A program made the position numbers and the translations under genes. Below the pieces are notes generated by a model, which made no database searches, was not told the DNA's origin, and saw nothing but the letters and a program-made list of their open reading frames with translations. From Sphingobium sp. V4 (GTDB lineage Bacteria; Pseudomonadota; Alphaproteobacteria; Sphingomonadales; Sphingomonadaceae), in the NCBI RefSeq assembly GCF_029590555.1, contig NZ_CP081001.1:1302001-1366000 (forward strand): 64,000 bases of DNA, written 5' to 3'. Below are positions 18,318-28,116 of the stretch, piece after piece (position 1 is the first letter of the stretch; each line of letters opens with the position of its first letter).

Positions 18318-19868
18318 TCAGGCGATGGCGAGCGAGGGCTGGCCGCGCGGCACGGTGATGCTGGCGCGGGTTCTGATCGGCGCGCCGGGCGTCGACACCT
18401 GATCCACCACGCGGAAACGCGTGGTCCAGGCATCGGGCGTCACCTCGCAAAGCAGATAGCCGCGCTGGTCGTTGATGAATTTCAGTTCCGGGCTGTTCTT
18501 CATCATCACGTCGCTGCCGGTCCGCAGGTCCGACCCGTCCCCGCCAGAGGAGATGGACGTGGACACGAATTCGACCGCCACCGGCTTGCCCTCGCTTTCC
18601 AGCAATCCGGCGAAATTCTGATGCTCGTCGCCGGTCAGGACGACGACATTGTCCAGGCCGCGCATCTTCGCCAGCAGCCGGTTGCGCTGCGTCGTATAGG
18701 CCGCCCAGCTATCGATATTGTAGATTTTCTGCTTCTCGTCGGCATAGCGGCGACGGTCGAGCGACATCATCATCACCTGCTGCGCCACGCAATTCCACTT
18801 CGCCTGGCCGCGCGTCAGGTTGCGCACCAGCCAGCTTTCCTCCTCCGGCGATATGACCTGCGCCTTGTTGTCGTCGATGCCGGTGCAATAGGGCTTGAAC
18901 CCGTCGTCGCACGGCTGGTCCGAGCGGAAGGAGCGGGTGTCGAGGAAATCGATCGACAGCAGATCGCCGAAGCGCGCCTCGCGATACATATTCGTGATGA
19001 TGCCGTTGCGGGGCAGCATGGCGGCACGCACCGGCATATATTCATACCAGGCCTGCAACCCCGCCTGCCGGCGCAGGCGGAATATTTCCTGCGGCACGTC
19101 CTTCCAGTTGGCGTCGCCGACCCAGTTATTCTCCACCTCATGATCGTCGAAGGTCGGGAACCATGTGTGTTTCGCGCGCGCGGCCTGGAGGTCATAGTCG
19201 CTCAGATATTGGGCGTAGCGCAGCCGATAATCGGCGAGGTCGAAACAATCCTGGCCGATATGCTGGCGCACCTGCGGGGCGGGCAGCCCGTCCTTGTCAT
19301 AGTCCGGGCCGCGCTGCTGATATTCGTAGATGAAGTCGCCATAATGATAGACGAAGGCCAGGTCGTCCTCGCGCGCGAGATGGCGGAAGGCGGTGAACAG
19401 GCCGTCCTCGTAATTCTGGCAGCCCGCGACGCCGAACTTGAGCGCGGCGGGGCTGGCGGATGGCAGCGGCAGGGTGCGTGCGCGACCGCGTGACGACTGG
19501 TCGCTGCCCAGCGTGAAGCGATACCAATAGGGGCGGTCGGGCTGGAGGCCCGTCACCTCGACATGGACGCTATGGCCCAGTTCCGGGCGCGCGACAGCCT
19601 CGCCGGTCGCGACGACGGTCTTGAAACGATCGTCGCTCGCGACCTCCCACTTCACCGGCAGCGGCGCCATCGGCATCCCACCATGCGGCTCGAACGGCCT
19701 GGGCGCCAGCTTGGTCCAGATCACGAAGCCGTCGGGCGCGGGATCGCCGGACGTGACGCCCAGCGCGAAGGGATAGCCGGCGAACCAGCTTTGCGCGTTG
19801 ATGATGGCGGGCGCACCGATCAGCGGCGTGGCGACGGCGGTGGTCAGGATCTGGCGGCGGGTGAGCAT
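18318..19868 (-). CDS. phoD: PhoD-like alkaline phosphatase/phosphodiesterase, Tat-exported
   Basis: 516-residue secreted metallophosphatase. The N-terminus MLTRRQILTTAVATPLIGAPAIINA has the twin-arginine pattern of Tat substrates. An N-terminal fibronectin-like domain (GVTSGDPAPDGFVIWTKL) is followed by the PhoD catalytic domain with GVAGCQNYEDGLFTAFRHLARE, YHYGDFIYEY, FPTFDDHEVENNW and VVLTGDEHQNFAG, which supply the Fe/Ca ligands. It releases phosphate from mono- and diesters in the periplasm or outside. No Pho box was identified. Monocistronic by position. Confidence 0.93.
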   Translation of the reverse strand: MLTRRQILTTAVATPLIGAPAIINAQSWFAGYPFALGVTSGDPAPDGFVIWTKLAPRPFEPHGGMPMAPLPVKWEVASDDRFKTVVATGEAVARPELGHSVHVEVTGLQPDRPYWYRFTLGSDQSSRGRARTLPLPSASPAALKFGVAGCQNYEDGLFTAFRHLAREDDLAFVYHYGDFIYEYQQRGPDYDKDGLPAPQVRQHIGQDCFDLADYRLRYAQYLSDYDLQAARAKHTWFPTFDDHEVENNWVGDANWKDVPQEIFRLRRQAGLQAWYEYMPVRAAMLPRNGIITNMYREARFGDLLSIDFLDTRSFRSDQPCDDGFKPYCTGIDDNKAQVISPEEESWLVRNLTRGQAKWNCVAQQVMMMSLDRRRYADEKQKIYNIDSWAAYTTQRNRLLAKMRGLDNVVVLTGDEHQNFAGLLESEGKPVAVEFVSTSISSGGDGSDLRTGSDVMMKNSPELKFINDQRGYLLCEVTPDAWTTRFRVVDQVSTPGAPIRTRASITVPRGQPSLAIA

Positions 19869-19957
19869 GAAGGCGGCGACCTCGTCATCGGGCGGTTGTA
19901 AAATAGTCTCTTAGCCGCCTGCTCTAGCGGTGCAATATGACAGGACGACGCAACCGG

Positions 19958-20479
19958 TCAGACGATCCAGGCGCGCAGCGTCCGCCACGCCTCCGCCTTC
20001 TTCTCGCGCGACAGGCTGGCATAGGCGCCGCTGGAGGAGGGCAGGTCGATCAGCGACAAACCGGGCCGCTCGCCCAGTTGCCGCCGTCCGTGCAGTGCGG
20101 CGGTCTTGCCGTTGAAGGCGACCGCCCGGAGCGCGGGCAGCCGGTTCACGAAATTGCCAAGGTCGCGCAGTTCGGCGCCCCTGATCTGGCTGTCCAGGCT
20201 GCCGGGCCGCTCGGCGCTCTCGATCACGTCCCACAGCCCTACGCCCAGCGCGCGCAGTCGCTTCAGGCGCATCGCATAGGGCTGGCCACGCAATGGCTCG
20301 GCCAGCACGTCGCCCAGCAGATCCCAGAAGGCGTTGCCCCGGTGGGCATAATATTCGCCCTGCCGGATCGATGCATCGCCCGGCAGGCTGCCCAGGATCA
20401 GCAGGCGCGTGTCCGCATCGACGCTGGGCGGAAAGGCGGCCTTGCGCTGTGCTGGCATCTGGCCGGGGCGCAGCGCCAT
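19958..20479 (-). CDS. DNA-deoxyinosine (hypoxanthine) glycosylase, uracil-DNA glycosylase superfamily family 6
   Basis: 173-residue member of the uracil-DNA glycosylase superfamily. The motif LILGSLPGDASI with EYYAHRGNAFW, then LGVGLWDVIESAERPGSLDSQIRGAE, is the hypoxanthine-DNA glycosylase pattern rather than Ung or Mug. Known enzymes of this family remove deaminated adenine from DNA. The C-terminal LPSSSGAYASLSREKK matches the second active-site loop. It starts 4 bases after the ychF stop, so the two genes are probably cotranscribed. Confidence 0.85.
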   Translation of the reverse strand: MALRPGQMPAQRKAAFPPSVDADTRLLILGSLPGDASIRQGEYYAHRGNAFWDLLGDVLAEPLRGQPYAMRLKRLRALGVGLWDVIESAERPGSLDSQIRGAELRDLGNFVNRLPALRAVAFNGKTAALHGRRQLGERPGLSLIDLPSSSGAYASLSREKKAEAWRTLRAWIV

Positions 20480-20483
20480 GGGG

Positions 20484-21584
20484 TCAGACGTTGAAACGGA
20501 ACAGCATGATGTCGCCGTCCTGCGTCACATAATCCTTGCCTTCGGAGCGCCACTTGCCCGCTTCCTTGGCACCTGCTTCGCCGTTGAACTGGACATAGTC
20601 GGCAAAGGCCATGGTTTCGGCGCGGATGAAGCCCTTTTCGAAATCGGTGTGGATCGCGCCGGCGGCCTGTGGCGCCTTGCTGCCCTTGGTCACGGTCCAG
20701 GCGCGGGCTTCCTTCGGCCCGACGGTGAAGAAGGTGATGAGGCCGAGCAGTTCGTAGCCGGCGCGGATGATGCGGGCGAGGCCGGCTTCGGTCAGGCCCA
20801 GCGCTTCGAGATATTCGGCGCGCTCCTCGATGGGCATCGTCACCAGTTCGGCCTCGATCGCGGCGGACACGATCACCGCCTTGGCGTTTTCGGCCGCGGC
20901 CTTCTCGAAGACACGGGCCGAATGGGCGTTGCCCGTGGCGGCGGCGTCTTCCTCGACATTGCAGACGTAAAGGACCGGCTTGGCGGTGAGCAACTGCGCC
21001 TGGGCGAAGAGGCGTTCCTCCTCCACGTCGCGCGGCACGGTGAGGCGCGCGGGTTTGCCGTCGCGCAGGAGGTCGAGCGCCTGGCCCAGCACGGCGGCGG
21101 CGGCCTTGGCCTCCTTGTCGCCTTGCGCCGCCTTCTTGGCGAGGTTGGGGACGCGCTTTTCCAGGCTTTCCAGGTCCGCCAGCATCAGCTCAGTCTCGAC
21201 CGTCTCGGCGTCGGCGATTGGATCGACCTTGCCCTCGACATGGGTGATGTCGCCATCCTCGAAGCAGCGCAGCACATGGACGATCGCATCGGTCTCGCGG
21301 ATATTGGCGAGGAACTGGTTGCCCAGCCCTTCGCCCTTCGATGCGCCGCGCACCAGGCCGGCGATGTCCACGAAGCTCAGCTGCGTCTCGATGATCTTGG
21401 CGCTGCCGCCGATCTTGGCGATGGTCTGGAGCCGGTCGTCGGGCACGGCGACGCGGCCTTCGTTCGGCTCGATCGTGCAGAAGGGGTAATTGGCCGCCTG
21501 CGCGGCCTGCGTTTCGGTGAGCGCATTGAACAGGGTGGACTTGCCCACATTGGGAAGACCGACGATACCGCAACGAAAGCCCAT
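20484..21584 (-). CDS. ychF: YchF/Ola1-family ATPase
   Basis: 366-residue Obg-related P-loop NTPase that prefers ATP and associates with ribosomes. Walker A is GLPNVGKST (residues 9-17), the switch region FVDIAGLVRGASKGEGLGNQFL is intact, and the G4 position is VCNVEED instead of NKxD, as in the ATP-using YchF subgroup. The C-terminal TGS domain contains ARAWTVTKGSKAPQAAGAIHTDFEKGFIRAE. Housekeeping gene of full length. Confidence 0.98.
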   Translation of the reverse strand: MGFRCGIVGLPNVGKSTLFNALTETQAAQAANYPFCTIEPNEGRVAVPDDRLQTIAKIGGSAKIIETQLSFVDIAGLVRGASKGEGLGNQFLANIRETDAIVHVLRCFEDGDITHVEGKVDPIADAETVETELMLADLESLEKRVPNLAKKAAQGDKEAKAAAAVLGQALDLLRDGKPARLTVPRDVEEERLFAQAQLLTAKPVLYVCNVEEDAAATGNAHSARVFEKAAAENAKAVIVSAAIEAELVTMPIEERAEYLEALGLTEAGLARIIRAGYELLGLITFFTVGPKEARAWTVTKGSKAPQAAGAIHTDFEKGFIRAETMAFADYVQFNGEAGAKEAGKWRSEGKDYVTQDGDIMLFRFNV

Positions 21585-21736
21585 TTGACTGCCTTATAAG
21601 ATCGGGATGATTGGCGCGCCCGATAGCGCTTTGTGCGCGCAAAGGCCAGCCTTGGGCGAAGGGCAGTGGTGGGACAAAAGGCGCAATTGCATTGGGCCGG
21701 GTCTTGCCGGCATGGGGCAGGATGACTGGAGACGAG

Positions 21737-22174
21737 ATGGAACAGAGCAGGCAAGCCCATTGGGTCGATGAATCCGGGCGGCAATGGAAGAAGCGCCCCG
21801 CGCATGAGACCGGTGTGTTCGGCCGTTGCCCGCGCTGCGGCGAAGGCCATATCTTCACCGGATTCCTGACCGTGCGCGACCATTGCGAGGTCTGCGGCCT
21901 CGACTACAGCTTCGCCGATCCGGCGGACGGCCCGGCGGTCTTCGTCCAGCTGTTCGCCTGCGTGCCCGGCGTCGTCTTCATCATCCTGCTGGAGATATTG
22001 GCGCGGCCGCCTTGGTGGGTGCATGTCGCCGTGGGCATTCCCGTGCTAATCCTCACCACCGTGCTGCCGATGCGCCCGATCAAGGGCTGGCTGGTTGCAG
22101 CTCAGTTCACTACGCAGGCGCAGGAGGCGGGCACGGCGGACCTATGGGCCAGGCTGCATGACCGGAAGGACTGA
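21737..22174 (+). CDS. DUF983 family membrane protein
   Basis: 145-residue protein. Two CxxC pairs (RCPRCGEGHIF and CEVCGLDYSF) near residues 32-55 form a zinc-ribbon-like domain, followed by two membrane segments (FVQLFACVPGVVFIILLEIL and VHVAVGIPVLILTTVLPM). This is the DUF983 layout, found near cytochrome oxidase genes in some Alphaproteobacteria but of unknown role. The start at 21737 was chosen for the GGAG five bases upstream; an ATG at 21722 would add five residues. Convergent, two bases apart, with the next gene. Confidence 0.85.
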   Translation: MEQSRQAHWVDESGRQWKKRPAHETGVFGRCPRCGEGHIFTGFLTVRDHCEVCGLDYSFADPADGPAVFVQLFACVPGVVFIILLEILARPPWWVHVAVGIPVLILTTVLPMRPIKGWLVAAQFTTQAQEAGTADLWARLHDRKD

Positions 22175-22176
22175 CC

Positions 22177-23592
22177 CTAGCCGATCCAGTAGGGCACGAT
22201 CTGCCGATTGTCGGGATCGACATGGATCGGCCGGTCGGCGGGCGGGAAGGCGCGTTGGTCGCAGCTCTGGCGCGGACAGAGGCGGCAGGTGATGCCGATG
22301 GGCGTGGCGGCGCCCTCTTCCTGCAAATGCAGGCCGTCGGCATAGACGAAATTGGCGGCGTGGGTGACTTCGCAGCCCAGCACCACGGCGTAGCGGCGCG
22401 GCGTTCGCTTGTAGCTGCCCGACGGCTTCACCAGCCCCTTGGCCATCGAGACATAGCGCACCCCGTCCGGCGTCTCGCCCAGCTGCACGTTGATCCGGTC
22501 GGGCACGGCCACGGCCTCATGCACGTTCCATAGCGGGCAGGCGCCGCCGAAACGGGCGAATTGCAACCGGGTGGCGCTGTGGCGCTTGGTGATATTGCCG
22601 GCCATGTCGACACGGCAGAAGAAGAAGGGAATACCGCGCAGCCCCGGCCGTTGCAGCGTCGAAAGCCGATGGCAGGCCTGTTCGAAGCTGACGCCGAACG
22701 TCCGGGCCAGCCGGTCGATGTCGTGGCGCATCGTGCGTGCCGCCTCCCGGAACGGCGCATAGGGCATCAGCAGCGCGCCGGCGGCATAATTGCCAAGCCC
22801 GATGGCGAGCAGCCGGTCGGCGCCGGGGACGGGCAGGGCGGCTCTGCCCACCACGTCGGCGATCACCGCCTGCCCTTCCAGCATCATCAACTGATGCGCC
22901 AGCATGAACTTGCGGCTTTCGGTCGGCAGCGCGGCGTTGATGAAAAGCTGCCGGTCGGCGGCGCGATAGGCGCGCAGCGCGCTGTCCGGCGTTTCGGCGA
23001 TCAGCGTCTCGATGCCGTGGCGGCGGGCTAGCGCTTCCACCAGCATCCCTTCGTCCAGCACCTGACCCTGGGTGAAGCTCTCCGCCATCTCCTCGGCCAG
23101 GCAATCGAGGCTGTGGACATAGTTGCCGGCCTCGTGGAACCAGTCGCGGGCGGCTTCCCAAGGCAGGCGCGCCTGTACCTCATGATCGTTGGCGATCGCC
23201 TCCTCGATCATGTTGATCCGCTCGTTTGCGCGCATATGCGCGTTGTAGAGATCGACATAGCGCGCCGCGAATTCAGGGAATTGCAGGTGCAGCTTCTCGA
23301 TCCGCTCCGGCTCCATCTGCGCGCCGGGCAGTTCGGGATGGGCCAGCGCATAGGTGAAGGCACCCAGCAGCTGCTCCTCCTCCCGGCTGTCGAAACTGGC
23401 CCAGTCGGTGGGAAAGGCGCTGGCGAGCGCGGCCTTGACCTTGGCGGTCAGGGGGCGATCGTCATTTTCCATCTGCGACAGATAGGATACGGATATGCCC
23501 AGGGCATGCGCCATCGTCGCCTGGTCCATCCGGTGGTCCAGGCGCAGCTGGCGCAGGCGTGGACCTGCGAAGATACGGTTGCCGCGTGCCAT
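22177..23592 (-). CDS. short-chain fatty acyl-CoA regulator (ScfR/PccR-like), XRE-type DNA-binding protein
   Basis: 471-residue regulator. The N-terminal helix-turn-helix (about residues 8-65, LRQLRLDHRMDQATMAHALGISVSYLSQMENDDRP) is followed by an ImmA/IrrE-like domain without the HEXXH metal site (RKFMLAHQLMMLEGQ) and a C-terminal domain with clustered Cys (ITCRLCPRQSCDQRAFPP). This is the ScfR family, which senses acyl-CoAs; PccR of Rhodobacter sphaeroides controls propionyl-CoA carboxylase. Here the gene is divergent from pccB, with TTTGCRAA repeats between. The start at 23592 (MARGNRIF) was chosen; the longer frame runs into the operator. Regulation of the pcc operon and itself is inferred. 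Confidence 0.9.
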   Translation of the reverse strand: MARGNRIFAGPRLRQLRLDHRMDQATMAHALGISVSYLSQMENDDRPLTAKVKAALASAFPTDWASFDSREEEQLLGAFTYALAHPELPGAQMEPERIEKLHLQFPEFAARYVDLYNAHMRANERINMIEEAIANDHEVQARLPWEAARDWFHEAGNYVHSLDCLAEEMAESFTQGQVLDEGMLVEALARRHGIETLIAETPDSALRAYRAADRQLFINAALPTESRKFMLAHQLMMLEGQAVIADVVGRAALPVPGADRLLAIGLGNYAAGALLMPYAPFREAARTMRHDIDRLARTFGVSFEQACHRLSTLQRPGLRGIPFFFCRVDMAGNITKRHSATRLQFARFGGACPLWNVHEAVAVPDRINVQLGETPDGVRYVSMAKGLVKPSGSYKRTPRRYAVVLGCEVTHAANFVYADGLHLQEEGAATPIGITCRLCPRQSCDQRAFPPADRPIHVDPDNRQIVPYWIG

Positions 23593-23606
23593 ATTTCGCA
23601 CCCTAA

Positions 23607-23660
23607 TTTGCGAAGTCGTGATTTGCAAATTGGCAAATTTGCATTTGCGAAAATTGCGAA
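23607..23660. promoter_or_regulatory. operator-like cluster of TTTGCRAA sites between the regulator and pccB
   Basis: Four close copies of an octamer: TTTGCGAA (23607-23614), TTTGCAAA (23622-23629), TTTGCGAA (23644-23651) and ATTGCGAA (23653-23660), plus the palindrome GCAAATTTGC (23633-23642). The known PccR site in Rhodobacter sphaeroides is a pair of TTTGCAAA boxes. The cluster starts 15 bases from the regulator start and ends 57 bases before pccB, so it could control both. Binding is inferred from motif and position. Confidence 0.7.
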
Positions 23661-23717
23661 AGCATCGTTAGGGGAAGCACAGGACGGCTGCCGCCGCAAT
23701 TCTGGAGAGATGCACGA

Positions 23718-25250
23718 ATGTCGAAGCTCGCCATCATCGAACAGCTGGAAGCCAAGCGCGACGCGGCGCGTCTGGGCGGCGGCCAGCGTCGCATCGACGC
23801 CCAGCACGCCAAGGGCAAGCTGACCGCGCGCGAACGGCTCGACGTGCTGCTGGACGAAGGCAGCTTCGAGGAGCTGGACATGTATGTCGAGCATAACTGC
23901 ATCGACTTCGGCATGGACGAACAGCATATTCCCGGCGACGGCGTCGTCACCGGATCGGGCACGATCAACGGTCGGCTGGTGTTCGTGTTCAGCCAGGACT
24001 TCACCGTCTATGGTGGCGCGGTCTCGGAACGGCACGCCATGAAGATCTGCAAGATCATGGACATGGCGCTGAAGGTCGGCGCTCCCGTGATCGGCCTCAA
24101 CGACAGCGGCGGCGCGCGTATCCAGGAAGGCGTCGCCTCGCTCGGCGGCTATGCGGAGATTTTCCAGCGCAACGTGCTGGCGTCGGGCGTGGTGCCGCAG
24201 ATCAGCGTCATCATGGGGCCGTGCGCGGGCGGCGCGGTCTATTCTCCGGCCATGACCGACTTCATCTTCATGGTGAAGGATAGCAGCTTCATGTTCGTGA
24301 CTGGTCCCGACGTGGTCAAGACCGTCACCAACGAGGTCGTGACCCAGGAGGAACTGGGTGGCGCTGTCACGCATACGACCAAGTCGGGCGTGGCGGACGT
24401 AGCATTCGAAAATGACATAGAAGCGCTGCTGGCGGTGCGCGATTTCGTCGACTTCCTGCCCGCGTCCAACAAGGAACCAGTGCCGGAACGGCCGAGCGCC
24501 GATCCGTGGGACCGGATCGAGGAGAGCCTCGACACGCTGATCCCCGCCAACGCGAACCAGCCTTATGACATGCACGAACTGATCCGCAAGGTCGTGGACG
24601 AGGGCGATTTCTTTGAGGTGCAGCCAGCCCATGCGGGCAATATCCTCTGCGGTTTCGGCCGGATCGAGGGCAAGACGGTGGGCATCATCGCCAACCAGCC
24701 GATGGTGCTGGCCGGGGTGCTGGACATTAATTCATCGAAGAAGGCCGGGCGCTTCGTCCGCTTCTGCGATGCGTTCGAAATTCCCATCGTCACCTTCGTG
24801 GACGTCCCAGGCTTCCTGCCCGGCACCGCGCAGGAGCATTCGGGTATCATCAAGCATGGCGCGAAGCTGCTCTTCGCCTATGCCGAGGCGACCGTGCCCA
24901 AGATCACCGTCATCACGCGCAAGGCCTATGGCGGCGCCTATGACGTCATGTCCTCCAAGCATCTGCGCGGCGACTTGAACTATGCCTGGCCCACTGCTGA
25001 GATCGCGGTGATGGGCGCGAAGGGCGCGGTCGAGATCATCTTCCGCGGCAAGACGCCCGAGGAAATCGCCGAAAAGACGAAGGAATATGAAGACCGCTTC
25101 GCCAACCCCTTCGTGGCGGCGGGCAAGGGTTTCATCGACGAGGTGATCCAGCCCCACTCGACGCGCCGCCGCATCGCGCTGGGTCTGCGCAAGCTGCGCA
25201 ACAAGGCGCTGGAGAACCCCTGGAAGAAGCACGACAATATTCCGCTTTGA
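23718..25250 (+). CDS. pccB: propionyl-CoA carboxylase beta subunit
   Basis: 510-residue carboxyltransferase subunit that transfers CO2 from carboxybiotin to propionyl-CoA. Two crotonase-like domains are visible, with the acyl-CoA oxyanion signatures [27 protein letters not shown] and [17 protein letters not shown] in the first half and [52 protein letters not shown] in the second. First gene of pccB-mce-mcm-bioB-pccA. The alpha subunit gene lies at the far end of the same operon. Confidence 0.95.
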   Translation: MSKLAIIEQLEAKRDAARLGGGQRRIDAQHAKGKLTARERLDVLLDEGSFEELDMYVEHNCIDFGMDEQHIPGDGVVTGSGTINGRLVFVFSQDFTVYGGAVSERHAMKICKIMDMALKVGAPVIGLNDSGGARIQEGVASLGGYAEIFQRNVLASGVVPQISVIMGPCAGGAVYSPAMTDFIFMVKDSSFMFVTGPDVVKTVTNEVVTQEELGGAVTHTTKSGVADVAFENDIEALLAVRDFVDFLPASNKEPVPERPSADPWDRIEESLDTLIPANANQPYDMHELIRKVVDEGDFFEVQPAHAGNILCGFGRIEGKTVGIIANQPMVLAGVLDINSSKKAGRFVRFCDAFEIPIVTFVDVPGFLPGTAQEHSGIIKHGAKLLFAYAEATVPKITVITRKAYGGAYDVMSSKHLRGDLNYAWPTAEIAVMGAKGAVEIIFRGKTPEEIAEKTKEYEDRFANPFVAAGKGFIDEVIQPHSTRRRIALGLRKLRNKALENPWKKHDNIPL

Positions 25251-25265
25251 CGGCCCGCAGGGCCG
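25251..25265 (+). other. GC hairpin directly after pccB
   Basis: CGGCCC GCA GGGCCG forms a perfect 6-bp stem immediately after the pccB stop codon. There is no T-run, so it is unlikely to be a full terminator; it may stabilise the 3' end of the pccB message. Confidence 0.4.
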
Positions 25266-25343
25266 TCATCCCAGCGCAGGCTGGGATCGCGTGCGGCCAG
25301 GTTGCCCATCATTGCCTGAGGCCCCAGCTTTCGCTGGGGTGAC
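25265..25343. repeat. palindromic intergenic repeat, GTCAT/ATGAC-type
   Basis: About 79 bases bounded by GTCATCCCAGCGCAGGCTGG at the left and GCTTTCGCTGGGGTGACG at the right, both able to fold into hairpins. The left end begins GTCATCC and the right end closes GGGGTGAC, the same design as the element at 32896-32984. It separates pccB from the epimerase gene. Confidence 0.65.
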
Positions 25344-25357
25344 GATGTGAGGATAGT

Positions 25358-25795
25358 ATGAAACTCGGCCGCTTGAACCATATCGGTATCGCGACGCCCT
25401 CGCTGGAGGCATCGCTCGCTTATTATCGCGACATCATGGGCGCGACGATCACGCACGAGCCGTTCGACCTCCCTGCTCAGGGAGTGAAGGTCTGCTTCGT
25501 CGATACGCCGGGCGAGAACGGTACCTCCGGCACGCAGATCGAACTGATCGAGCCGCTGGGAGAGGCCAGCCCGATCCATGGCTTCATCGCCAAAAACCCG
25601 GCCGGCGGGCAGCATCATATGTGCTATGAAGTGCCCGACATCCACGAGGCCAAGGCGTGGTTCGAGGGGCTGGGCAAGAAGGTGCTCGGCGAACCCCGCA
25701 TCGGCGCGCATGGCACGCTCATTTTCTTCGTCCATCCCAAGGACATGAATGGCGTGCTGACCGAGATTATGGAGACGCCGAAGGAGGCGCATTGA
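25358..25795 (+). CDS. mce: methylmalonyl-CoA epimerase
   Basis: 145-residue vicinal-oxygen-chelate fold protein that interconverts (S)- and (R)-methylmalonyl-CoA. It starts MKLGRLNHIGIATPSLEASLAYYRD, with the first metal ligand His in NHIGIA. Further ligand positions are in GQHHMCYEV (His) and GVLTEIME (Glu). The step links propionyl-CoA carboxylase to the mutase encoded next, which supports the call over other VOC proteins such as glyoxalase I. Confidence 0.93.
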   Translation: MKLGRLNHIGIATPSLEASLAYYRDIMGATITHEPFDLPAQGVKVCFVDTPGENGTSGTQIELIEPLGEASPIHGFIAKNPAGGQHHMCYEVPDIHEAKAWFEGLGKKVLGEPRIGAHGTLIFFVHPKDMNGVLTEIMETPKEAH

Positions 25796-25799
25796 CATT

Positions 25800-25945
25800 G
25801 CCCCTCCCGCAAGCGGGAGGGGCAGCGAGACTTGGCGGCTTTGCCGCCTGGTCGCAGCGGGGTGGGCAAGGGACAGTTCACTCCAACTTCGGCTAGCCAA
25901 CAAGTTGGCAGGCCTGCGTATCCTCTCCCGCAAGCGGGAGAGGAA
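25800..25945. repeat. interspersed intergenic repeat with CCCTCCCGC/GCGGGAGGG hairpin ends
   Basis: The left end is a perfect hairpin (CCCCTCCCGCAAGCGGGAGGGG) followed by CAGCGAGACTTG; the right end has the hairpin CCTCTCCCGCAAGCGGGAGAGG. A second copy with the same left and right ends is at 41010-41142. It lies between the epimerase and mutase genes and could act as a partial terminator or a site for mRNA processing. Confidence 0.8.
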
Positions 25946-25960
25946 TAAGGGTAGGGAAGT

Positions 25961-28114
25961 ATGACCGAGAAGCCGACACTGGACCAATGGGCCGCCGCAG
26001 CCGCCAAGGAAGTGAAGGGCAAGGATCTGACCTGGCAGACCCCGGAAGGGATCGCCGTCAAACCGCTCTACACGGCCGAGGACGTGACCGTCGATCCGGG
26101 CCTGCCGGGCTTCGCGCCTTTCACCCGGGGCGTCCGTGCATCCATGTATGCGGGCCGTCCCTGGACCATCCGCCAATATGCGGGCTTCTCCACGGCCGAG
26201 GAATCCAACGCCTTCTATCGCCGCAACCTGGCAGCGGGGCAGAAGGGGCTATCCGTGGCCTTCGACCTCGCCACCCATCGCGGCTATGACAGCGACCATT
26301 CGCGTGTCGTGGGCGATGTCGGCAAGGCCGGCGTGGCGATCGACACGATCGAGGATATGAAGATCCTGTTCGACGGCATCCCGCTCGACCAGATGTCGGT
26401 CAGCATGACGATGAACGGCGCGGTGATCCCGATCCTCGCCTTCTTCATCGTCGCGGGCGAGGAGCAGGGGGTTGATCGCAAGCTGCTCGACGGGACCATC
26501 CAGAACGACATCCTCAAGGAGTTCATGGTCCGCAACACCTATATCTACCCGCCCGAACCCTCGATGCGGATCATCTCCGACATTTTCGGCTACACCAGCC
26601 GCGAGATGCCCAAGTTCAACAGCATCTCCATTTCCGGCTATCATATGCAGGAAGCCGGCGCGACGCAGGTGCAGGAACTGGCTTTCACCATCGCCGACGG
26701 CGCGGAATATGTGCGTTATGGCGTGGCGAGCGGCCTCGACATCGACAAGTTCGCCGGGCGGCTGAGCTTCTTCTTCGCCATCGGCATGAACTTCTTCATG
26801 GAAATCGCCAAGCTGCGCGCCGCGCGCGTGCTGTGGCATCGGGTCATGACGAAGCTCGGAGCGAAGGACGAGCGCTCGAAGATGCTGCGCACCCATTGCC
26901 AGACATCGGGCGTCTCGCTGACCGAGCAGGACCCCTATAACAACGTCATGCGTACCACGATCGAGGCGATGGCCGCGATGCTGGGTGGCACCCAGTCGCT
27001 GCACACCAATGCGCTGGACGAAGCGATCGCGCTGCCGACCGACTTCTCGGCCCGCATCGCGCGCAACACCCAGATCGTGATCCAGGAAGAGACGGGCATG
27101 TGCAACGTCGTCGATCCGCTGGGTGGCAGCTATTATGTCGAGGCGCTGACCCAGCAACTGGTCGACGCCGCGCAGGAGATCATCGACCGCGTCGAAGCCG
27201 AAGGCGGCATGGCCAAGGCCGTCGCGGCCGGCTGGCCCAAGGCGATGATCGAGACCGCCGCCGCCGCACGCCAGGCGCGGGTCGATCGGGGCGACGACGT
27301 GATCGTGGGAGTGAACAAGTACCGCCTCGCCAATGAAGACCTGCTCGAAACGCTGGAAGTCGACAACGCCAAGGTGCGCGAAGGCCAGATCGCCCGCATC
27401 AACAAGGTGAAGGCGCAGCGCGACGAGCAAGCTTGCCAGGCCGCGCTTGCGGCGTTGCGCGCCGCCGCCGCCGGGCCGCAGACGATCGAGAATAATCTCC
27501 TCGCCCATGCCGTCGAAGCGGCGCGCGCCCGCGCCACGCTGGGCGAAATCTCCTCCGCGATGGAGGACAGCTTCAACCGCTACGGCACGCAGCCGACACC
27601 GGTGAAGGGCGTCTATGCCGCCCCCTATGAAGGGGACAGCCGCTGGCAACAGGTTCTCGACGGGGTGCAGGCCGTCGAACGGCGCCTCGGTCGCAAGCCC
27701 AAACTCCTCGTCGCCAAGATGGGGCAGGACGGGCACGACCGAGGCGCCAACGTCATCGCGTCCGCCTTTGGCGACATGGGCTTCGACGTGGTCTCCGGCC
27801 CGCTGTTCCAGACTCCGGAGGAAACTGTGGTGCTGGCGCTCGACAGCGGCGTGGATGTGGTCGGCGCTTCGTCGCTTGCCGCCGGGCACAAGACGCTGAT
27901 CCCTGAACTGATCGCCAAGCTGCGCGAAAAGGGGCGCAGCGACATCAAGGTGATCGCGGGCGGCGTCATCCCGCCGCAGGATTACGACTTCCTTCGTGAC
28001 GCAGGGGTTCAGGGCATTTATGGGCCGGGTTCCAATGTCGTGGAGTGCGCCGCCGACGTGCTGCGCCTGCTCGGCCACAACATGCCCCCGGCGGGGCTAG
28101 AGGAAGCTGCGTAA
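25961..28114 (+). CDS. scpA: methylmalonyl-CoA mutase, single-chain B12-dependent
   Basis: 717-residue mutase converting (R)-methylmalonyl-CoA to succinyl-CoA. The N-terminal TIM barrel has [41 protein letters not shown] and [21 protein letters not shown]. The C-terminal cobalamin domain has DGHDRG (Asp590, axial His592, Gly595), with [12 protein letters not shown] and GGVIPPQDY completing the fold. The length and combined domains fit the catalytic (MutB-type) chain; no small subunit gene is adjacent. A MeaB-type chaperone is not in the window. The next gene starts 3 bases after the stop. Confidence 0.97.
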   Translation: MTEKPTLDQWAAAAAKEVKGKDLTWQTPEGIAVKPLYTAEDVTVDPGLPGFAPFTRGVRASMYAGRPWTIRQYAGFSTAEESNAFYRRNLAAGQKGLSVAFDLATHRGYDSDHSRVVGDVGKAGVAIDTIEDMKILFDGIPLDQMSVSMTMNGAVIPILAFFIVAGEEQGVDRKLLDGTIQNDILKEFMVRNTYIYPPEPSMRIISDIFGYTSREMPKFNSISISGYHMQEAGATQVQELAFTIADGAEYVRYGVASGLDIDKFAGRLSFFFAIGMNFFMEIAKLRAARVLWHRVMTKLGAKDERSKMLRTHCQTSGVSLTEQDPYNNVMRTTIEAMAAMLGGTQSLHTNALDEAIALPTDFSARIARNTQIVIQEETGMCNVVDPLGGSYYVEALTQQLVDAAQEIIDRVEAEGGMAKAVAAGWPKAMIETAAAARQARVDRGDDVIVGVNKYRLANEDLLETLEVDNAKVREGQIARINKVKAQRDEQACQAALAALRAAAAGPQTIENNLLAHAVEAARARATLGEISSAMEDSFNRYGTQPTPVKGVYAAPYEGDSRWQQVLDGVQAVERRLGRKPKLLVAKMGQDGHDRGANVIASAFGDMGFDVVSGPLFQTPEETVVLALDSGVDVVGASSLAAGHKTLIPELIAKLREKGRSDIKVIAGGVIPPQDYDFLRDAGVQGIYGPGSNVVECAADVLRLLGHNMPPAGLEEAA

Positions 28115-28116
28115 TA

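Noticed and set aside
22177..23592. An ImmA/IrrE-type active metallopeptidase with anti-repressor function, part of a mobile element
   Set aside because: The middle domain lacks HEXXH, and the Cys-rich C-terminus and pccB neighbour fit an ScfR regulator instead.
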